A DNA stretch of 64,000 bases, taken from DYRB01 sp963802205. Its GTDB lineage: Bacteria > Pseudomonadota > Gammaproteobacteria > Chromatiales > Chromatiaceae. The notes under the pieces are model-generated. The model saw only the letters and a program-made list of their open reading frames with translations. It did no database searches and had not been told where the DNA came from. Of the stretch, positions 27,023 to 36,756 are shown one piece after another; the first letter of the stretch is position 1, and every line of letters begins with the position of its first letter. The position numbers and the translations under genes are program-made. Where the stretch lies: NCBI GenBank assembly GCA_963802205.1, contig CAWDHW010000004.1, positions 62,001 through 126,000 on the forward strand, in the 5' to 3' direction.

Positions 27023-28099
27023 TCAGAGCAGGGCGGCCAGGGCCGCGAGGAAGGCGGCGTTTTCCTCCGGTCGCCCGATCGTGACCCGGAGGCACTCGGC
27101 CAACAGCGGGTGGGCCCCGTTGAGGTTTTTCACCAGGATGCCGCGGTCCTTCAGGCCCGCGAAGACCCGATCCGCTCCGCCACTGGTCAGGCGCAGCAGG
27201 ATGAAGTTGGCCTCGCTGGGGTAGGGGAGGACACCGTCCAGGACCGCCAGGGCGGCGAAGACCCTGGAGCGCTCCAGTCGGATCGCGGCGGTCTGGGCGT
27301 CGAACAGGTCCCGATGGCGCAGCGCCAGGGCCGCGCTCGCCTGGGTCAGTGCATTGATGTTGTAGGGGAGACGGGTCTTGTCCACCTCTGCAATGAGCTC
27401 CGGCGGCCCGGCCAGGTAGCCGAGCCGCAGCCCCGCCAGGCCCATCTTCGAGACGGTGCGCATGACCAGCAGGTTGGGCCAGTCCCCCAGACGCGGCAGG
27501 AAACTGGGGTCCGTGAAGGGGGCATAGGCCTCATCCAGGATCACCAGCCCGGGGGCGGCTTCGATGATCTGCTCGATGTCCGCGACGGGGAACAGGTTGC
27601 CGGTCGGGTTATTGGGGTAGGCGATATAGGTCAGGACCGGCCGCTCCCGGTCCAGGGCATCGAGCACTGCGGCCAGGTCCAGGCTGAAGTCGTCTGGCCG
27701 GAGCGGAACGCCCACGTAGCCCATCCCCGTGAAGGTTCCGATCATGCGGTACATGACAAAGCCGGGGTCGAGCGACAGGACCTTCTGACCATGGCCACCG
27801 ACGGTCATGGCCAGCATCTGGATGAGCTCATCGGAGCCGTTGCCGAGCGCCAGGCCCATGTCCGTGGGTATCCCCATGGCCTCCCGCAGGGCATCCTGTA
27901 CCGCCGGTGCCTGGGGGTGTGGGTAGCGGTTGAGGGCGACCCGATTCAGCGCCTCCCGCCATTCCTCGTCCAATTCCGGGGGCCAGGGGTAGGGGTTCTC
28001 CATGGCGTCGAGCTTGATGAGCCCGGCCGCCTCCGGCACATGGTAGGCGCGCAGGGCGCGGATCTCCGGGCGGACCAGGCGGGCGATGAGGTCTTGCAT
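27023..28099 (-). CDS. hisC: histidinol-phosphate aminotransferase
   Basis: A 358-aa PLP enzyme converting imidazole-acetol phosphate to histidinol phosphate in histidine synthesis. The fold-type I signature is complete: NGSDELI, YPNNPTGNLFP, LDEAYAPF, and the PLP-binding Lys218 in TVSKMGLAGLRLGY. Usually this gene follows hisD directly; here ~870 bp with a toxin-antitoxin pair and repeats separate them. Confidence 0.95.
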   Translation of the reverse strand: MQDLIARLVRPEIRALRAYHVPEAAGLIKLDAMENPYPWPPELDEEWREALNRVALNRYPHPQAPAVQDALREAMGIPTDMGLALGNGSDELIQMLAMTVGGHGQKVLSLDPGFVMYRMIGTFTGMGYVGVPLRPDDFSLDLAAVLDALDRERPVLTYIAYPNNPTGNLFPVADIEQIIEAAPGLVILDEAYAPFTDPSFLPRLGDWPNLLVMRTVSKMGLAGLRLGYLAGPPELIAEVDKTRLPYNINALTQASAALALRHRDLFDAQTAAIRLERSRVFAALAVLDGVLPYPSEANFILLRLTSGGADRVFAGLKDRGILVKNLNGAHPLLAECLRVTIGRPEENAAFLAALAALL

Positions 28100-28113
28100 G
28101 GGGCTGTACCTAT

Positions 28114-28285
28114 CTCGTTCCCACGCCTTGCGTGGGAATGCAGTTTTGGCCGCTCAGGCGGCCCGAAGCCCGACGCGACGCCAGAGCGTCACGACGAGTT
28201 CCTACACTGGATCGTGGGAGCCATAGGAATTATGTATCGGCCTTTCGTAGTCCGGATGAGGCTAGCGGAATCCGGCCGCAGCCTA
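28114..28285. repeat. composite intergenic repeat, copy 1 (left of the TA module)
   Basis: Two motifs in series: a palindromic TCGTTCCCACG...CGTGGGAATG block with a downstream GACGC...AGCGTC arm (28114-28195), then a TCCGGATGAGGCTAGCGGAA block (28247-28285). The same two motifs recur in the same order and orientation at 28797-28925. Bases 28196-28246 between them show nothing. Confidence 0.75.
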
Positions 28286-28588
28286 TGGTCTGTATAGATC
28301 AAGATACTTCCCAATCTCCATTGCCCCATGAAAGACACCCAGGATCTCGACGGCTTCGTGCTCGATCAGGTACGCGATCCGATAGTGCCCATAGACAAGG
28401 ATGCGAATTTCGCCGTTCGGGTCGTCTTTATACTTGTAGCCGATCTGCGGGAAGGTCTTCAGCATTTGTGCCTGGTCATAGATGCCCGCAACGACCTTCC
28501 GTGCCGCTTCAGGATTGTCGTCGGCAATGTAATTGAAGATGTCGTGCAGCCATCGGACGGCCTCCTCGGTCCATCTCAGGTCCGCCAT
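28283..28588 (-). CDS. type II toxin, ParE/RelE-like
   Basis: A 101-aa RelE/ParE-superfamily toxin. ADLRWTEEAVRWLHDIFNYI is a typical start, followed by KTFPQIGYKYKD, RILVYGHYRIAYLIEHEAVEILGVFHGAM. The profile fits the ParE branch (gyrase inhibitors), though activity cannot be read from sequence. Overlaps the upstream antitoxin gene by 13 bp. Confidence 0.88.
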   Translation of the reverse strand: MADLRWTEEAVRWLHDIFNYIADDNPEAARKVVAGIYDQAQMLKTFPQIGYKYKDDPNGEIRILVYGHYRIAYLIEHEAVEILGVFHGAMEIGKYLDLYRP

Positions 28589-28761
28589 TCGTCAATCCTG
28601 CGCTTGACTTCCTCATTTGAGACAACCCGACCCACCCTGGCGTCCTCCAGGCCGCGCGCTACCATTTGCTCGAAGCAGAGTTCGCGCACAATCTCGTCGA
28701 ACGAAGCATCCTCCGGTTGGCTCTGAATAACTTCGCTCATTCTCTCTTTTACCGCGGACAT
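28576..28761 (-). CDS. type II antitoxin partner of the ParE-like toxin
   Basis: A 61-aa acidic protein (MSAVKERMSEVIQSQPEDAS at the start, ending EEVKRRIDEW). Size, charge and overlap with the ParE-like gene mark it as the antitoxin. Similar to short ParD-like/prevent-host-death antitoxins, but no firm family call. Confidence 0.78.
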   Translation of the reverse strand: MSAVKERMSEVIQSQPEDASFDEIVRELCFEQMVARGLEDARVGRVVSNEEVKRRIDEWRT

Positions 28762-28796
28762 GTTGCACCTCGTCTAACTCGTTGCTTCCCACTTTC

Positions 28797-28925
28797 TCGT
28801 TCCCACGCTTTACGTGGAAAGGCAATCCCGGCCGTTCCAGCGGCTTGAAGGTCCACGCGACGCTGGAGCGTGTGAGCCAGCGGACCTCCCCGTAGCTCGG
28901 ATGGAGCGCAGCGGAATCCGGGCTA
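28797..28925. repeat. composite intergenic repeat, copy 2 (right of the TA module)
   Basis: Diverged second copy of the composite repeat at 28114-28285: TCGTTCCCACGCTTTACGTG with a GACGCTGGAGCGT arm (28797-28873), then AGCTCGGATGGAGCGCAGCG (28893-28925). Same order and strand as copy 1, bracketing the toxin-antitoxin pair. Confidence 0.75.
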
Positions 28926-28966
28926 CTGCCTGTAATGTGATAAAGGCCATCCTGCTCCAAGGAAAC

Positions 28967-30277
28967 CTACGGGAGGGCGCCGTCGCCGCGGTACTCCGCC
29001 GAGCGCGCGTGGGCCGTCAGCCCCTCGCCGCGGGCCAGGACGGATGCCGTGCGGGACAGGGCCGCGGCACCCTGCGGCGAGGCCATGATGAGGCTGGAGC
29101 GCTTCTGAAAATCGTAGACACCCAGGGGTGAGGAGAACCGCGCGGTGCGGGAGGTCGGCAGGACGTGGTTGGGCCCGGCGCAGTAGTCCCCCAGGGCCTC
29201 GGCGGTATAGCGCCCCATGAAGATGGCCCCGGCGTGCCGGATGCGCGCCGCGACCGGCTCTGGGTCGGCCAGCGAAAGCTCCAGATGCTCCGGCGCGATG
29301 TGATTGGCGAGTCCTATGGCCTCGTCGAGGTCTTTCGCCAGGATCAGGGCGCCCCGGCCGCGGAGCGCCGCAGCGATGATCTCGGCTCGCTCCATGGTGG
29401 GCAGCAGGCGGTCGATGGCGGCGGCGACCCGATCGAGCCAAGCCTCGTCCCAGGCAATCAGGATGGACTGGGCGTCCTCGTCGTGCTCGGCCTGGGAGAA
29501 CAGGTCCATGGCGATCCAGTCCGGGTCTGTGCCCCCGTCGCAGAGGATCAGGATCTCCGAGGGGCCGGCCACCATGTCGATACCGACCTGGCCGAAGACG
29601 GCCCGCTTGGCGGTGGCGACATAGATGTTGCCGGGGCCGACGATCTTGTCCACCCCGGGGATCAGGTCTGTGCCGTAGGCAAGGGCCGCCACGGCCTGGG
29701 CCCCGCCCACGGCGAAGACGCGATCCACCCCGGCGACGGCGGCGGCGGCGAGCACCAGGTCGTTGCGCTCGCCCTTGGGGGTGGGGACGACCATGATGAG
29801 CTCGGCCACGCCGGCGACCTTGGCGGGGATGGCGTTCATGAGGACGGAGGACGGATAGGCCGCCTTGCCGCCGGGGACATAGAGTCCGACCCGGTCGAGC
29901 GGGGTGACCTGCTGCCCGAGGAGGGTGCCGTCCGGCTCGCGGTAGCTGAACCCGGCGAGCTTCTGGTGCTCGGCATAGGCGCGGATGCGTGCCGCGGCCA
30001 GTTCGAGGGCCTCGCGCCAATGGGCGGGGATAGCGGCCAGGGCCGCTTGGATGTCGGCCTGGGGGATCTCCAGGGCCGCCGCGGCGGCTGGGTTCCAACC
30101 GTCGAAGCGGGCGGTGAAGTCGAGCAGGGCGGCATCGCCCTGGGTGCGCACGGCCTTGATGACCTCGGCGACGGTCTGCTGGACGCGGTCGTCGGAGACG
30201 GAGTCCCAGGCGAGCAGGGCGTCGAGGCGGGCAGCAAATCCGGCGTCGGTGGTGGAGAAGCGGGCGATCTCGGGCAT
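28967..30277 (-). CDS. hisD: histidinol dehydrogenase
   Basis: A 436-aa zinc enzyme oxidizing histidinol to histidine in two NAD+-dependent steps. Signature regions GLYVPGGKAAYPSSVLMN, VGPGNIYVATAKRAVFG and APEHLELSL are intact; family length normal. Second his gene after hisG, separated from it by a repeat unit at 30316-30395. Confidence 0.96.
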   Translation of the reverse strand: MPEIARFSTTDAGFAARLDALLAWDSVSDDRVQQTVAEVIKAVRTQGDAALLDFTARFDGWNPAAAAALEIPQADIQAALAAIPAHWREALELAAARIRAYAEHQKLAGFSYREPDGTLLGQQVTPLDRVGLYVPGGKAAYPSSVLMNAIPAKVAGVAELIMVVPTPKGERNDLVLAAAAVAGVDRVFAVGGAQAVAALAYGTDLIPGVDKIVGPGNIYVATAKRAVFGQVGIDMVAGPSEILILCDGGTDPDWIAMDLFSQAEHDEDAQSILIAWDEAWLDRVAAAIDRLLPTMERAEIIAAALRGRGALILAKDLDEAIGLANHIAPEHLELSLADPEPVAARIRHAGAIFMGRYTAEALGDYCAGPNHVLPTSRTARFSSPLGVYDFQKRSSLIMASPQGAAALSRTASVLARGEGLTAHARSAEYRGDGALP

Positions 30278-30315
30278 AGTCTGGACTCCGGGTTCAGTGG
30301 GTCTGCCGGGGCGGG

Positions 30316-30395
30316 TCTGTAGGTTGGACTTTAGTCCGACGCGGCCTTTTTGTGGGTATCTGGCGCTCGGTCGGGCTGAAGCCCGACCTACAGAC
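30316..30395. repeat. palindromic repeat unit between hisG and hisD
   Basis: Outward arms TCTGTAGGTTGGACTTTAGT and its near reverse complement ending CCGACCTACAGA enclose ~30 bases; each arm is itself a small palindrome. The same GTAGGTCGGRCTT core occurs inside the small elements at 50188-50332 and 60641-60786. It lies within the his transcription unit, so it is expected to be transcribed. Confidence 0.8.
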
Positions 30396-30404
30396 GAGGC
30401 CTGT

Positions 30405-31052
30405 TCAGGCTGCGCCTTTCTCCACGGCCTCCCGTAACACCGCCACCAACCCGGTGACGGCGGCGTGCTTCATCTTCCAGGCGGCCTTGTTGACCACCAG
30501 GCGCGAGGAGATGTCGGCGATGTGTTCTAAAGGCACCAGGCCATTGGCCTTGAGGGTGCTGCCGCTCTCGACTAAGTCCACGATGCGGTCGGCGAGTCCC
30601 ACCAATGGGGCCAGCTCCATAGAGCCGTAAAGCTTGATGATCTCGACCTGACGCCCCTGGGCGGCGTAGTGGCGCTCCGCGCAGCGCACATATTTGGTCG
30701 CGATGCGCAGGCGCCCTGGCACCTGGGTGGTGTCCGGCAGCCCGGCCACCATCAGGCGGCAGCGGGCGATGCGCAGATCCAGGGGTTCGTAAAGGCCCTC
30801 GCCGCCGTGCTCCAGGAGGACATCCTTGCCCGCCACGCCGAGGTCTGCCGCGCCGTACTCGACATAGGTCGGCACATCGCTGGCCCGGATGATGACCAGA
30901 CGCACCTGGGGGTTGCTGGTGCCCAGAATGAGCTTGCGGCTGGTCTCCGGGTCCTCGTTCGGGGTGATGCCGGCGGCGGCCAGGAGCGGGAGGGCCTGCT
31001 CGAAGATGCGTCCCTTGGACAGGGCGATGGTGAGCGGGGCATCGAGGTTCAT
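30405..31052 (-). CDS. hisG: ATP phosphoribosyltransferase, short form
   Basis: A 215-aa enzyme catalysing the first step of histidine synthesis (ATP + PRPP to phosphoribosyl-ATP). TIALSKGRIFEQALPLL, DVPTYVEYGAADLGVAGKD and DLVESGSTLKANGL are diagnostic. Short HisG forms normally need the regulatory subunit HisZ, which is not in this window. Follows murA by 15 bp. Confidence 0.96.
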   Translation of the reverse strand: MNLDAPLTIALSKGRIFEQALPLLAAAGITPNEDPETSRKLILGTSNPQVRLVIIRASDVPTYVEYGAADLGVAGKDVLLEHGGEGLYEPLDLRIARCRLMVAGLPDTTQVPGRLRIATKYVRCAERHYAAQGRQVEIIKLYGSMELAPLVGLADRIVDLVESGSTLKANGLVPLEHIADISSRLVVNKAAWKMKHAAVTGLVAVLREAVEKGAA

Positions 31053-31067
31053 GGCGTTTCTGAGTCT

Positions 31068-32324
<1,257 letters not shown>

Positions 32325-32442
32325 GTGGGACTCGTGGGACGGTTCTGGTCTGGTGGTGACTCGACCGGCCTGGGTCGGGTCGAAGGCGTAGGTGTTGGTC
32401 AGGCCTGGGTCTAGGTCGGAGTTGCGGAACAGGGCCGCGGCA

Positions 32443-32787
32443 CTACTGGCATCCATCGAGTCGTCCGTTCGGGGCGGTCTCGCCCGGGCAGGGCAAGAGA
32501 CCGGTTAGGTTGGTGATGGCCGCTATACGGGCCAGGGAGTGGGGAAAACTGGTGAAGCGCAGGGTCTGACCGCGCCCTTTGGCCTGATCGAGCCACTCGA
32601 TGAGCAGTGCGAGCCCGGCGCTGTTGGCCTGGCCAACCCCGGCCAGGTCGATGTCCAGGGGGCCGACCCCGGCGCCGGCGAACTGGCGTTCGCCGTCCGC
32701 CACCAAGGGGGCGACGCTGTTGAAGTCCAGATCGCCGGTGACCTTGTAGCGGCCGCTGCCGAGGTCGGTCAGGGTCGCGCGGCTCAC
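32443..32787 (-). CDS. mlaB: STAS-domain protein MlaB
   Basis: A 114-aa STAS-domain protein (DLDFNSVAPL, DIDLAGVGQANSAGLALLIEWL) that binds the MlaF ATPase and stabilizes the MlaFEDB complex, which moves phospholipids between inner and outer membranes. Overlaps the mlaC stop by 4 bp. The C-terminal ~15 residues are Pro/Gly-rich. Confidence 0.88.
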   Translation of the reverse strand: MSRATLTDLGSGRYKVTGDLDFNSVAPLVADGERQFAGAGVGPLDIDLAGVGQANSAGLALLIEWLDQAKGRGQTLRFTSFPHSLARIAAITNLTGLLPCPGETAPNGRLDGCQ

Positions 32788-33404
32788 CCGGCCCCCGACA
32801 CCTTGCGGTTCATCTCGTTCAGGCGCTGGACCAGGCCGTCGATTCCGCCCTGGCGGATCTTCGCGGCGAAGTCACTGCGGTAATTGGTCATGAGGCTGAC
32901 GCCATCGACGGCGACGTCGTTGATCTTCCAGGCGCCGCCCTTGAGGTGCAGCTTGTAGTCAATGGCCAGCGGCGGGGCACCGGCCTGGATGACCTGACTG
33001 GAGACGGTCACCGAGTCGGCGTCGGACCCGGGGCGCACCGGCAGGAAGCGGATCTCCTGGCCTGTATAACGCAACAGGGCCTTGGCATAGGTGCGCACCA
33101 GCAGTTCCTGGAAGGCCACCGTCAGCGTTTTGCGCTGGGCTGGGGTCGCCTCACCCCAGTAACGCCCCACGGCGGACTGGGTGATGCCCTCGAAGTCGAA
33201 GTGGGGCACCAGGATCTCGCCCACCAGCTTGTAGATCAGGGTTTGGTCCCGGTCGATGTCGGCACGGCGTTGCTCCAGGGTCTTGAGCATGCGCTGGCTG
33301 GTATCCTTGACCAGGGCCGAGGCCATGTCCGGGGAGGCGGCCAGGGCGATGCCGGCGAACAGGCAGAGCCACAGGGCGGCAAGGAACTTGATGCGGGTGG
33401 TCAT
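32784..33404 (-). CDS. mlaC: periplasmic phospholipid-binding protein MlaC
   Basis: A 206-aa exported protein with a signal peptide (MTTRIKFLAALWLCLFAGIA, cleavage after ALAAS). MlaC/Ttg2D family features include VGEILVPHFDFEGITQSAVGRYW and a conserved C-terminal region ending near GIDGLVQRLNEMN. It shuttles lipid between the outer-membrane MlaA and inner-membrane MlaFEDB. Start overlaps the mlaD stop. Confidence 0.93.
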   Translation of the reverse strand: MTTRIKFLAALWLCLFAGIALAASPDMASALVKDTSQRMLKTLEQRRADIDRDQTLIYKLVGEILVPHFDFEGITQSAVGRYWGEATPAQRKTLTVAFQELLVRTYAKALLRYTGQEIRFLPVRPGSDADSVTVSSQVIQAGAPPLAIDYKLHLKGGAWKINDVAVDGVSLMTNYRSDFAAKIRQGGIDGLVQRLNEMNRKVSGAG

Positions 33405-33871
33405 TTGGAGGTCTCCGCGGCCTTGTTGAAGAGGAATTGCCCGATCATCTGTTCCAGCACCAAGGCCGATTGGGTGTGGCCTATGGTGTCGCCATCGCGA
33501 AGAAATTCAGTGGCTCCGCCGGGATCGAGGCCGACGTATTGCTCGCCGAGCAGGCCGCTGGTGAAGATGTTGGCGAAGGTGTCTGTTGGGAGGTTGTCGT
33601 ACTCGCGGCCGATGCGCAGCGTCACCAGGGCCTCGTAGGTCGCCTTTTCGAAAGCGATGGCCTCCACCCGGCCGATGCGCACGCCGGCCAGGGTCACCGG
33701 GGAGCGTTCCTTGAGGCTGCCGACGTTGTCGAAGCGGGCCTTGACCAGGTAGCCGTCGGTACCGGTCCCGGCGCTCAGGTTGCTGACCCGCATAGCGAGG
33801 AAGAACAGGGCGACGAACCCCGCGGCCATGAAGGCCCCCACCAGAATCTCGATGCTGCGTGTGCGTGCCAT
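33401..33871 (-). CDS. mlaD: MCE-domain protein MlaD
   Basis: A 156-aa inner-membrane anchored MCE protein: one N-terminal transmembrane helix (GAFMAAGFVALFFLAM) then the MCE domain (RFDNVGSLKERSPVTLAGV..., GLLGEQYVGLDPGG). Forms the hexameric lipid channel of the Mla complex. A TTG start at 33886 is possible but would overlap mlaE; ATG 33871 is preferred. Confidence 0.93.
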   Translation of the reverse strand: MARTRSIEILVGAFMAAGFVALFFLAMRVSNLSAGTGTDGYLVKARFDNVGSLKERSPVTLAGVRIGRVEAIAFEKATYEALVTLRIGREYDNLPTDTFANIFTSGLLGEQYVGLDPGGATEFLRDGDTIGHTQSALVLEQMIGQFLFNKAAETSK

Positions 33872-33875
33872 GCCG

Positions 33876-34655
33876 TTAGTTTCCAAACATCAAAGCTGTA
33901 AGTACGAAGTCCAGGGCGAGTACCGCCAAGGCCGAGTGCACGACGGTGCGGGTGGTGGCGCGGCTGACCCCCTCCGAGGTGGGGGTGGCGTCGTAGCCCT
34001 GGAAAAGGGCAATCCAGGTCACCACGAAACCGAAGACGATGGTCTTGATGACCCCGTTGACCAGGTCCTCGTCGAAGTCGATCTTGGCCTGGATCTGACT
34101 CCAATAGGCCCCGTCGTCCACCCCCAGAAGCCCAACCCCGACGAACCAGCCGCCCAGCACCCCCACGGCGCTGAAGATTGCCGCCAGCAGGGGCATGGCG
34201 ATGAGCCCGCCGAACAGGCGCGGGGTCAGGATACGCTTGACCGGGTCCACTGCCATCATCTCGAGCCCCGAGAGTTGCTCGGTGGCCTTCATCAGGCCGA
34301 TCTCTGCGGTCAGGGCCGAGCCCGCTCGCCCCGCCACCAGCAGGGCCGTGACCACGGGCCCCAGCTCCCGTACCAGGGAGGCGCCCACCATGACCCCCAG
34401 GCTTTGGGCCGCACCAAACTGAGACAGTACATAAAAGCCCTGGAGCCCGAGCACCATGCCCACGAAGAGCCCGGAGACGCCGATGATGAGCATCGACAGG
34501 ACACCGACGTTGAAGACCTGGGCCAGCAGCAGTCGGGGCCTCGCGAGCATCTGCGGCAGCCCCGCCAGCATACCTGCCAGCAAGAGATGGGCCCTCCCAA
34601 GACCACCGAGGGCCTCCAGGCCGCCCCGTCCGAGTCGCTGCAACTGCTCCAACAT
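33876..34655 (-). CDS. mlaE: lipid ABC transporter permease MlaE
   Basis: A 259-aa permease with five or six hydrophobic helices. The MlaE signature ARPLLLAQVFNVGV and GAxLVRELGPVVTALLVAGRAGSALTAEIG are evident. Pairs with MlaF in retrograde phospholipid transport. Starts 6 bp after the mlaF stop. Confidence 0.95.
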   Translation of the reverse strand: MLEQLQRLGRGGLEALGGLGRAHLLLAGMLAGLPQMLARPRLLLAQVFNVGVLSMLIIGVSGLFVGMVLGLQGFYVLSQFGAAQSLGVMVGASLVRELGPVVTALLVAGRAGSALTAEIGLMKATEQLSGLEMMAVDPVKRILTPRLFGGLIAMPLLAAIFSAVGVLGGWFVGVGLLGVDDGAYWSQIQAKIDFDEDLVNGVIKTIVFGFVVTWIALFQGYDATPTSEGVSRATTRTVVHSALAVLALDFVLTALMFGN

Positions 34656-34661
34656 CGGCGG

Positions 34662-35657
34662 CTACCTTGGGTCCCTCGGCGTCGCTGCGCCCTGGCCCAG
34701 GAAGTCCTGGTTCAGGGGCGGTGCCGGGTAGTGGAAGTGGACCGGGCCGTCCGGCTCCCCGTGCATGAACTGGCGCACCCACTGCGAGGTCGTGGCCTCG
34801 ATCTCCTCCGGGGTCCCCTGCGCCATGATCTTTCCATTGGCGATGAGATAGAGGCGATCGGCGATGGCGGCTGTCTCGCGCACGTCGTGGGAGACCACGA
34901 TGCTGCTCAGGCCGCTCGCGTCATTGAGCTGCCGGATCAAAGTCACCAGCACGCCCATGGAAATCGGGTCCTGCCCCGTGAAGGGCTCGTCATACAGGAT
35001 CATCAGGGGGTCCAGGGCCACCGCCCGGGCCAGGGCGACCCGCCGGGCCATGCCCCCGGACAGCTCGCTCGGCACCAGGTCACGCGCCCCGCGCAGGCCC
35101 ACCGCCTCCAGCTTCATCAGGACCAGCTTGCGGATCATCGACTCCGGTAAGCGGGTGTGCTCCCGCAGCGGGTAGGCAACGTTTTCGAAGACGCTCAAGT
35201 CGGTAAGCAGTGCCCCGCTCTGGAACAACATCCCCATGCGGGTACGCAGTCGATAGAGATCGCCGCGGCTCAAGCGGTGGACATCCTGCCCGTCCACCTC
35301 GACGGTCCCGGCATCCGGCCTCAGTTGGCCGCTGATGAGCTTGAGCAGAGTCGTCTTGCCAGTCCCGCTCGGCCCCATGATGGCCGTAACCTGGCCGCGG
35401 TAAATGTCCAGGTCCACACCGTCGAAGACGGGCCTGTCCCCGCGGGAGAAACACAGGCCGCGGATGCGCACCAAGGGCGTTGCGTCGGGGGCGACATGGC
35501 GTCGCCGGGGCGGGTCGCTCCGGGTAGGGTCGCGTTGGGCAGCCGGACGCGGCTGGACCTGGCCGCCCGGATCTGGCGTGCCTGCTGTCACACCCGAAAC
35601 CCGCTCACGGCCTGGCGCACGGCTGGGTTGGGTTGTGTGGGGACGCCTTCGCCCCAT
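34662..35657 (-). CDS. mlaF: lipid ABC transporter ATPase MlaF with N-terminal extension
   Basis: ATPase of the Mla system. Walker A GPSGTGKTT, signature LSGGMARRVALARA, Walker B MILYDEPFTGQDP and switch His VVSHDVRE are intact. The product is 331 aa against the usual ~270; the extra ~58 N-terminal residues are Arg/Pro/Thr-rich. ATG 35657 has CGGAG 7 bases upstream, so the extension may be real, but a GTG near the conserved VRIRGLCFSRG start would give the usual length. First gene of mlaFEDCB-murA-hisG-hisD. Confidence 0.93.
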   Translation of the reverse strand: MGRRRPHTTQPSRAPGRERVSGVTAGTPDPGGQVQPRPAAQRDPTRSDPPRRRHVAPDATPLVRIRGLCFSRGDRPVFDGVDLDIYRGQVTAIMGPSGTGKTTLLKLISGQLRPDAGTVEVDGQDVHRLSRGDLYRLRTRMGMLFQSGALLTDLSVFENVAYPLREHTRLPESMIRKLVLMKLEAVGLRGARDLVPSELSGGMARRVALARAVALDPLMILYDEPFTGQDPISMGVLVTLIRQLNDASGLSSIVVSHDVRETAAIADRLYLIANGKIMAQGTPEEIEATTSQWVRQFMHGEPDGPVHFHYPAPPLNQDFLGQGAATPRDPR

Positions 35658-35732
35658 GGCTGAACTCCGTAGCCTGGTGCCTGGTTACAAAGCGCGCCAT
35701 TGTGTTGTTCCGGGCCGGGACAGTCAAGCAAA

Positions 35733-35985
35733 GCCTCTGTCTGCGTTAGATGTTGGCGCGCGCTAAGTCCCAACTAACGGTGCCGCGCGGCAGCGCCACT
35801 TGCCAGATAAACAGTGACTTAGAGAAGGCTCAACACTGAAAGCAGAAATGTCAAAAATCTTGACCGCTATTGGAACCTTATATAATACCGTGCAGACTGT
35901 AACATAATCAGGCTATGTCTGCTCTGCATCAAGTAGGGGTTGCCATAAGCGCTCCGTCCGACCAACACCGAACGCAGACATAGCC
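35733..35985. mobile_element. MITE-like element copy C (253 bp) with 8-bp target duplication
   Basis: The left end GCCTCTGTCTGCGTTAGATG (35733-35752) and the reverse complement of the right end, GGCTATGTCTGCGTTCGGTG, match the terminal repeats of the elements at 50188 and 60641. Flanks CAAGCAAA (35725-35732) and CAAGCGAA (35986-35993) are a direct 8-mer with one mismatch. No ORF inside. A perfect 12-bp inverted repeat (35911-35922 with 35974-35985) lies at the right end. The AT-rich internal stretch could supply a promoter. Confidence 0.7.
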
Positions 35986-36010
35986 CAAGCGAAGCGGCCA
36001 AGCCAGCCGG

Positions 36011-36610
36011 TCAGGCCAGCCCGGCCAGGAGGACGAGTTCCTGCCAGCGGCGCAGTCCGTCGGCGGGGATGTCCGCGAGGATTGCCAGGGCCCCATGTGC
36101 CCCGGCATCGGAACTAAGCGTCGATAGCCAGATGAGCGCGGCCCTGGGGGTGGTAATCAGGTCCGCAGGGGCCGGACGGGCGAGGATTTGACCGCCCTGT
36201 CGGCCCCAGGCAGGCATGTCGGCTGTTGGGCTGCCCGGTAGCGCCACCCAGCCTCTGAGCCTCGCGCCCAGCGCCTCTGCCGGCCAACCCCTGTCGTGGC
36301 CGGGTGCCCCAGGTGCAATCTCCAGATAGAACCCGAATCCATCCGGGACATCCGCGGCCCAGCCAGCCAAGGCATCGGGCCCCGCCCTGCGCCAAAGGTC
36401 CAGCGGCACCAACACGGCGCCGAAGACGTTGGCGAAGTAGCTCAGGCGCCACTCCTCCGGCAGGTCGTCCGGGTAGAAGCTCCCGATCCAGTCCGGTCTG
36501 TCCCATCCGCGTGTAACGACCTCGATCCCCACGCCCCAGCCCTCGCCAACTTCTGGTGGTCGCAATTGGACGGCCCCCCGCTCAGGCGGGCTCGTGATGT
36601 GCTGCTTCAA
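36011..36610 (-). CDS. hypothetical protein, weakly DUF72-like
   Basis: A 199-aa protein of unknown function. The segment GWDRPDWIGSFYPDDLPEEW, followed by LSYFANVFGAV, recalls the GW..P.W.G.FYP..LP start of DUF72 proteins, but the rest is shorter than that family (~240-270 aa). No signal peptide or membrane helix. It lies 146 bp downstream of soxB on the same strand, so it may be co-transcribed with it. A hairpin (GTCCCGG/CCGGGAC, 36683-36703) lies in between. Confidence 0.65.
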   Translation of the reverse strand: MKQHITSPPERGAVQLRPPEVGEGWGVGIEVVTRGWDRPDWIGSFYPDDLPEEWRLSYFANVFGAVLVPLDLWRRAGPDALAGWAADVPDGFGFYLEIAPGAPGHDRGWPAEALGARLRGWVALPGSPTADMPAWGRQGGQILARPAPADLITTPRAALIWLSTLSSDAGAHGALAILADIPADGLRRWQELVLLAGLA

Positions 36611-36756
36611 GGCCTTGTCTTTGGTGCCTAGCGCTATTCCTCAACTCGCCTGCCGCTCACTATCCATGGTCCCGGGGCCCAGGTCCCGGGATTCTACCGG
36701 GACGGCCTGGTCAGAGATTTGCGCGTCTGCTCGTCATCACTGGCAGTGCGACCGCC

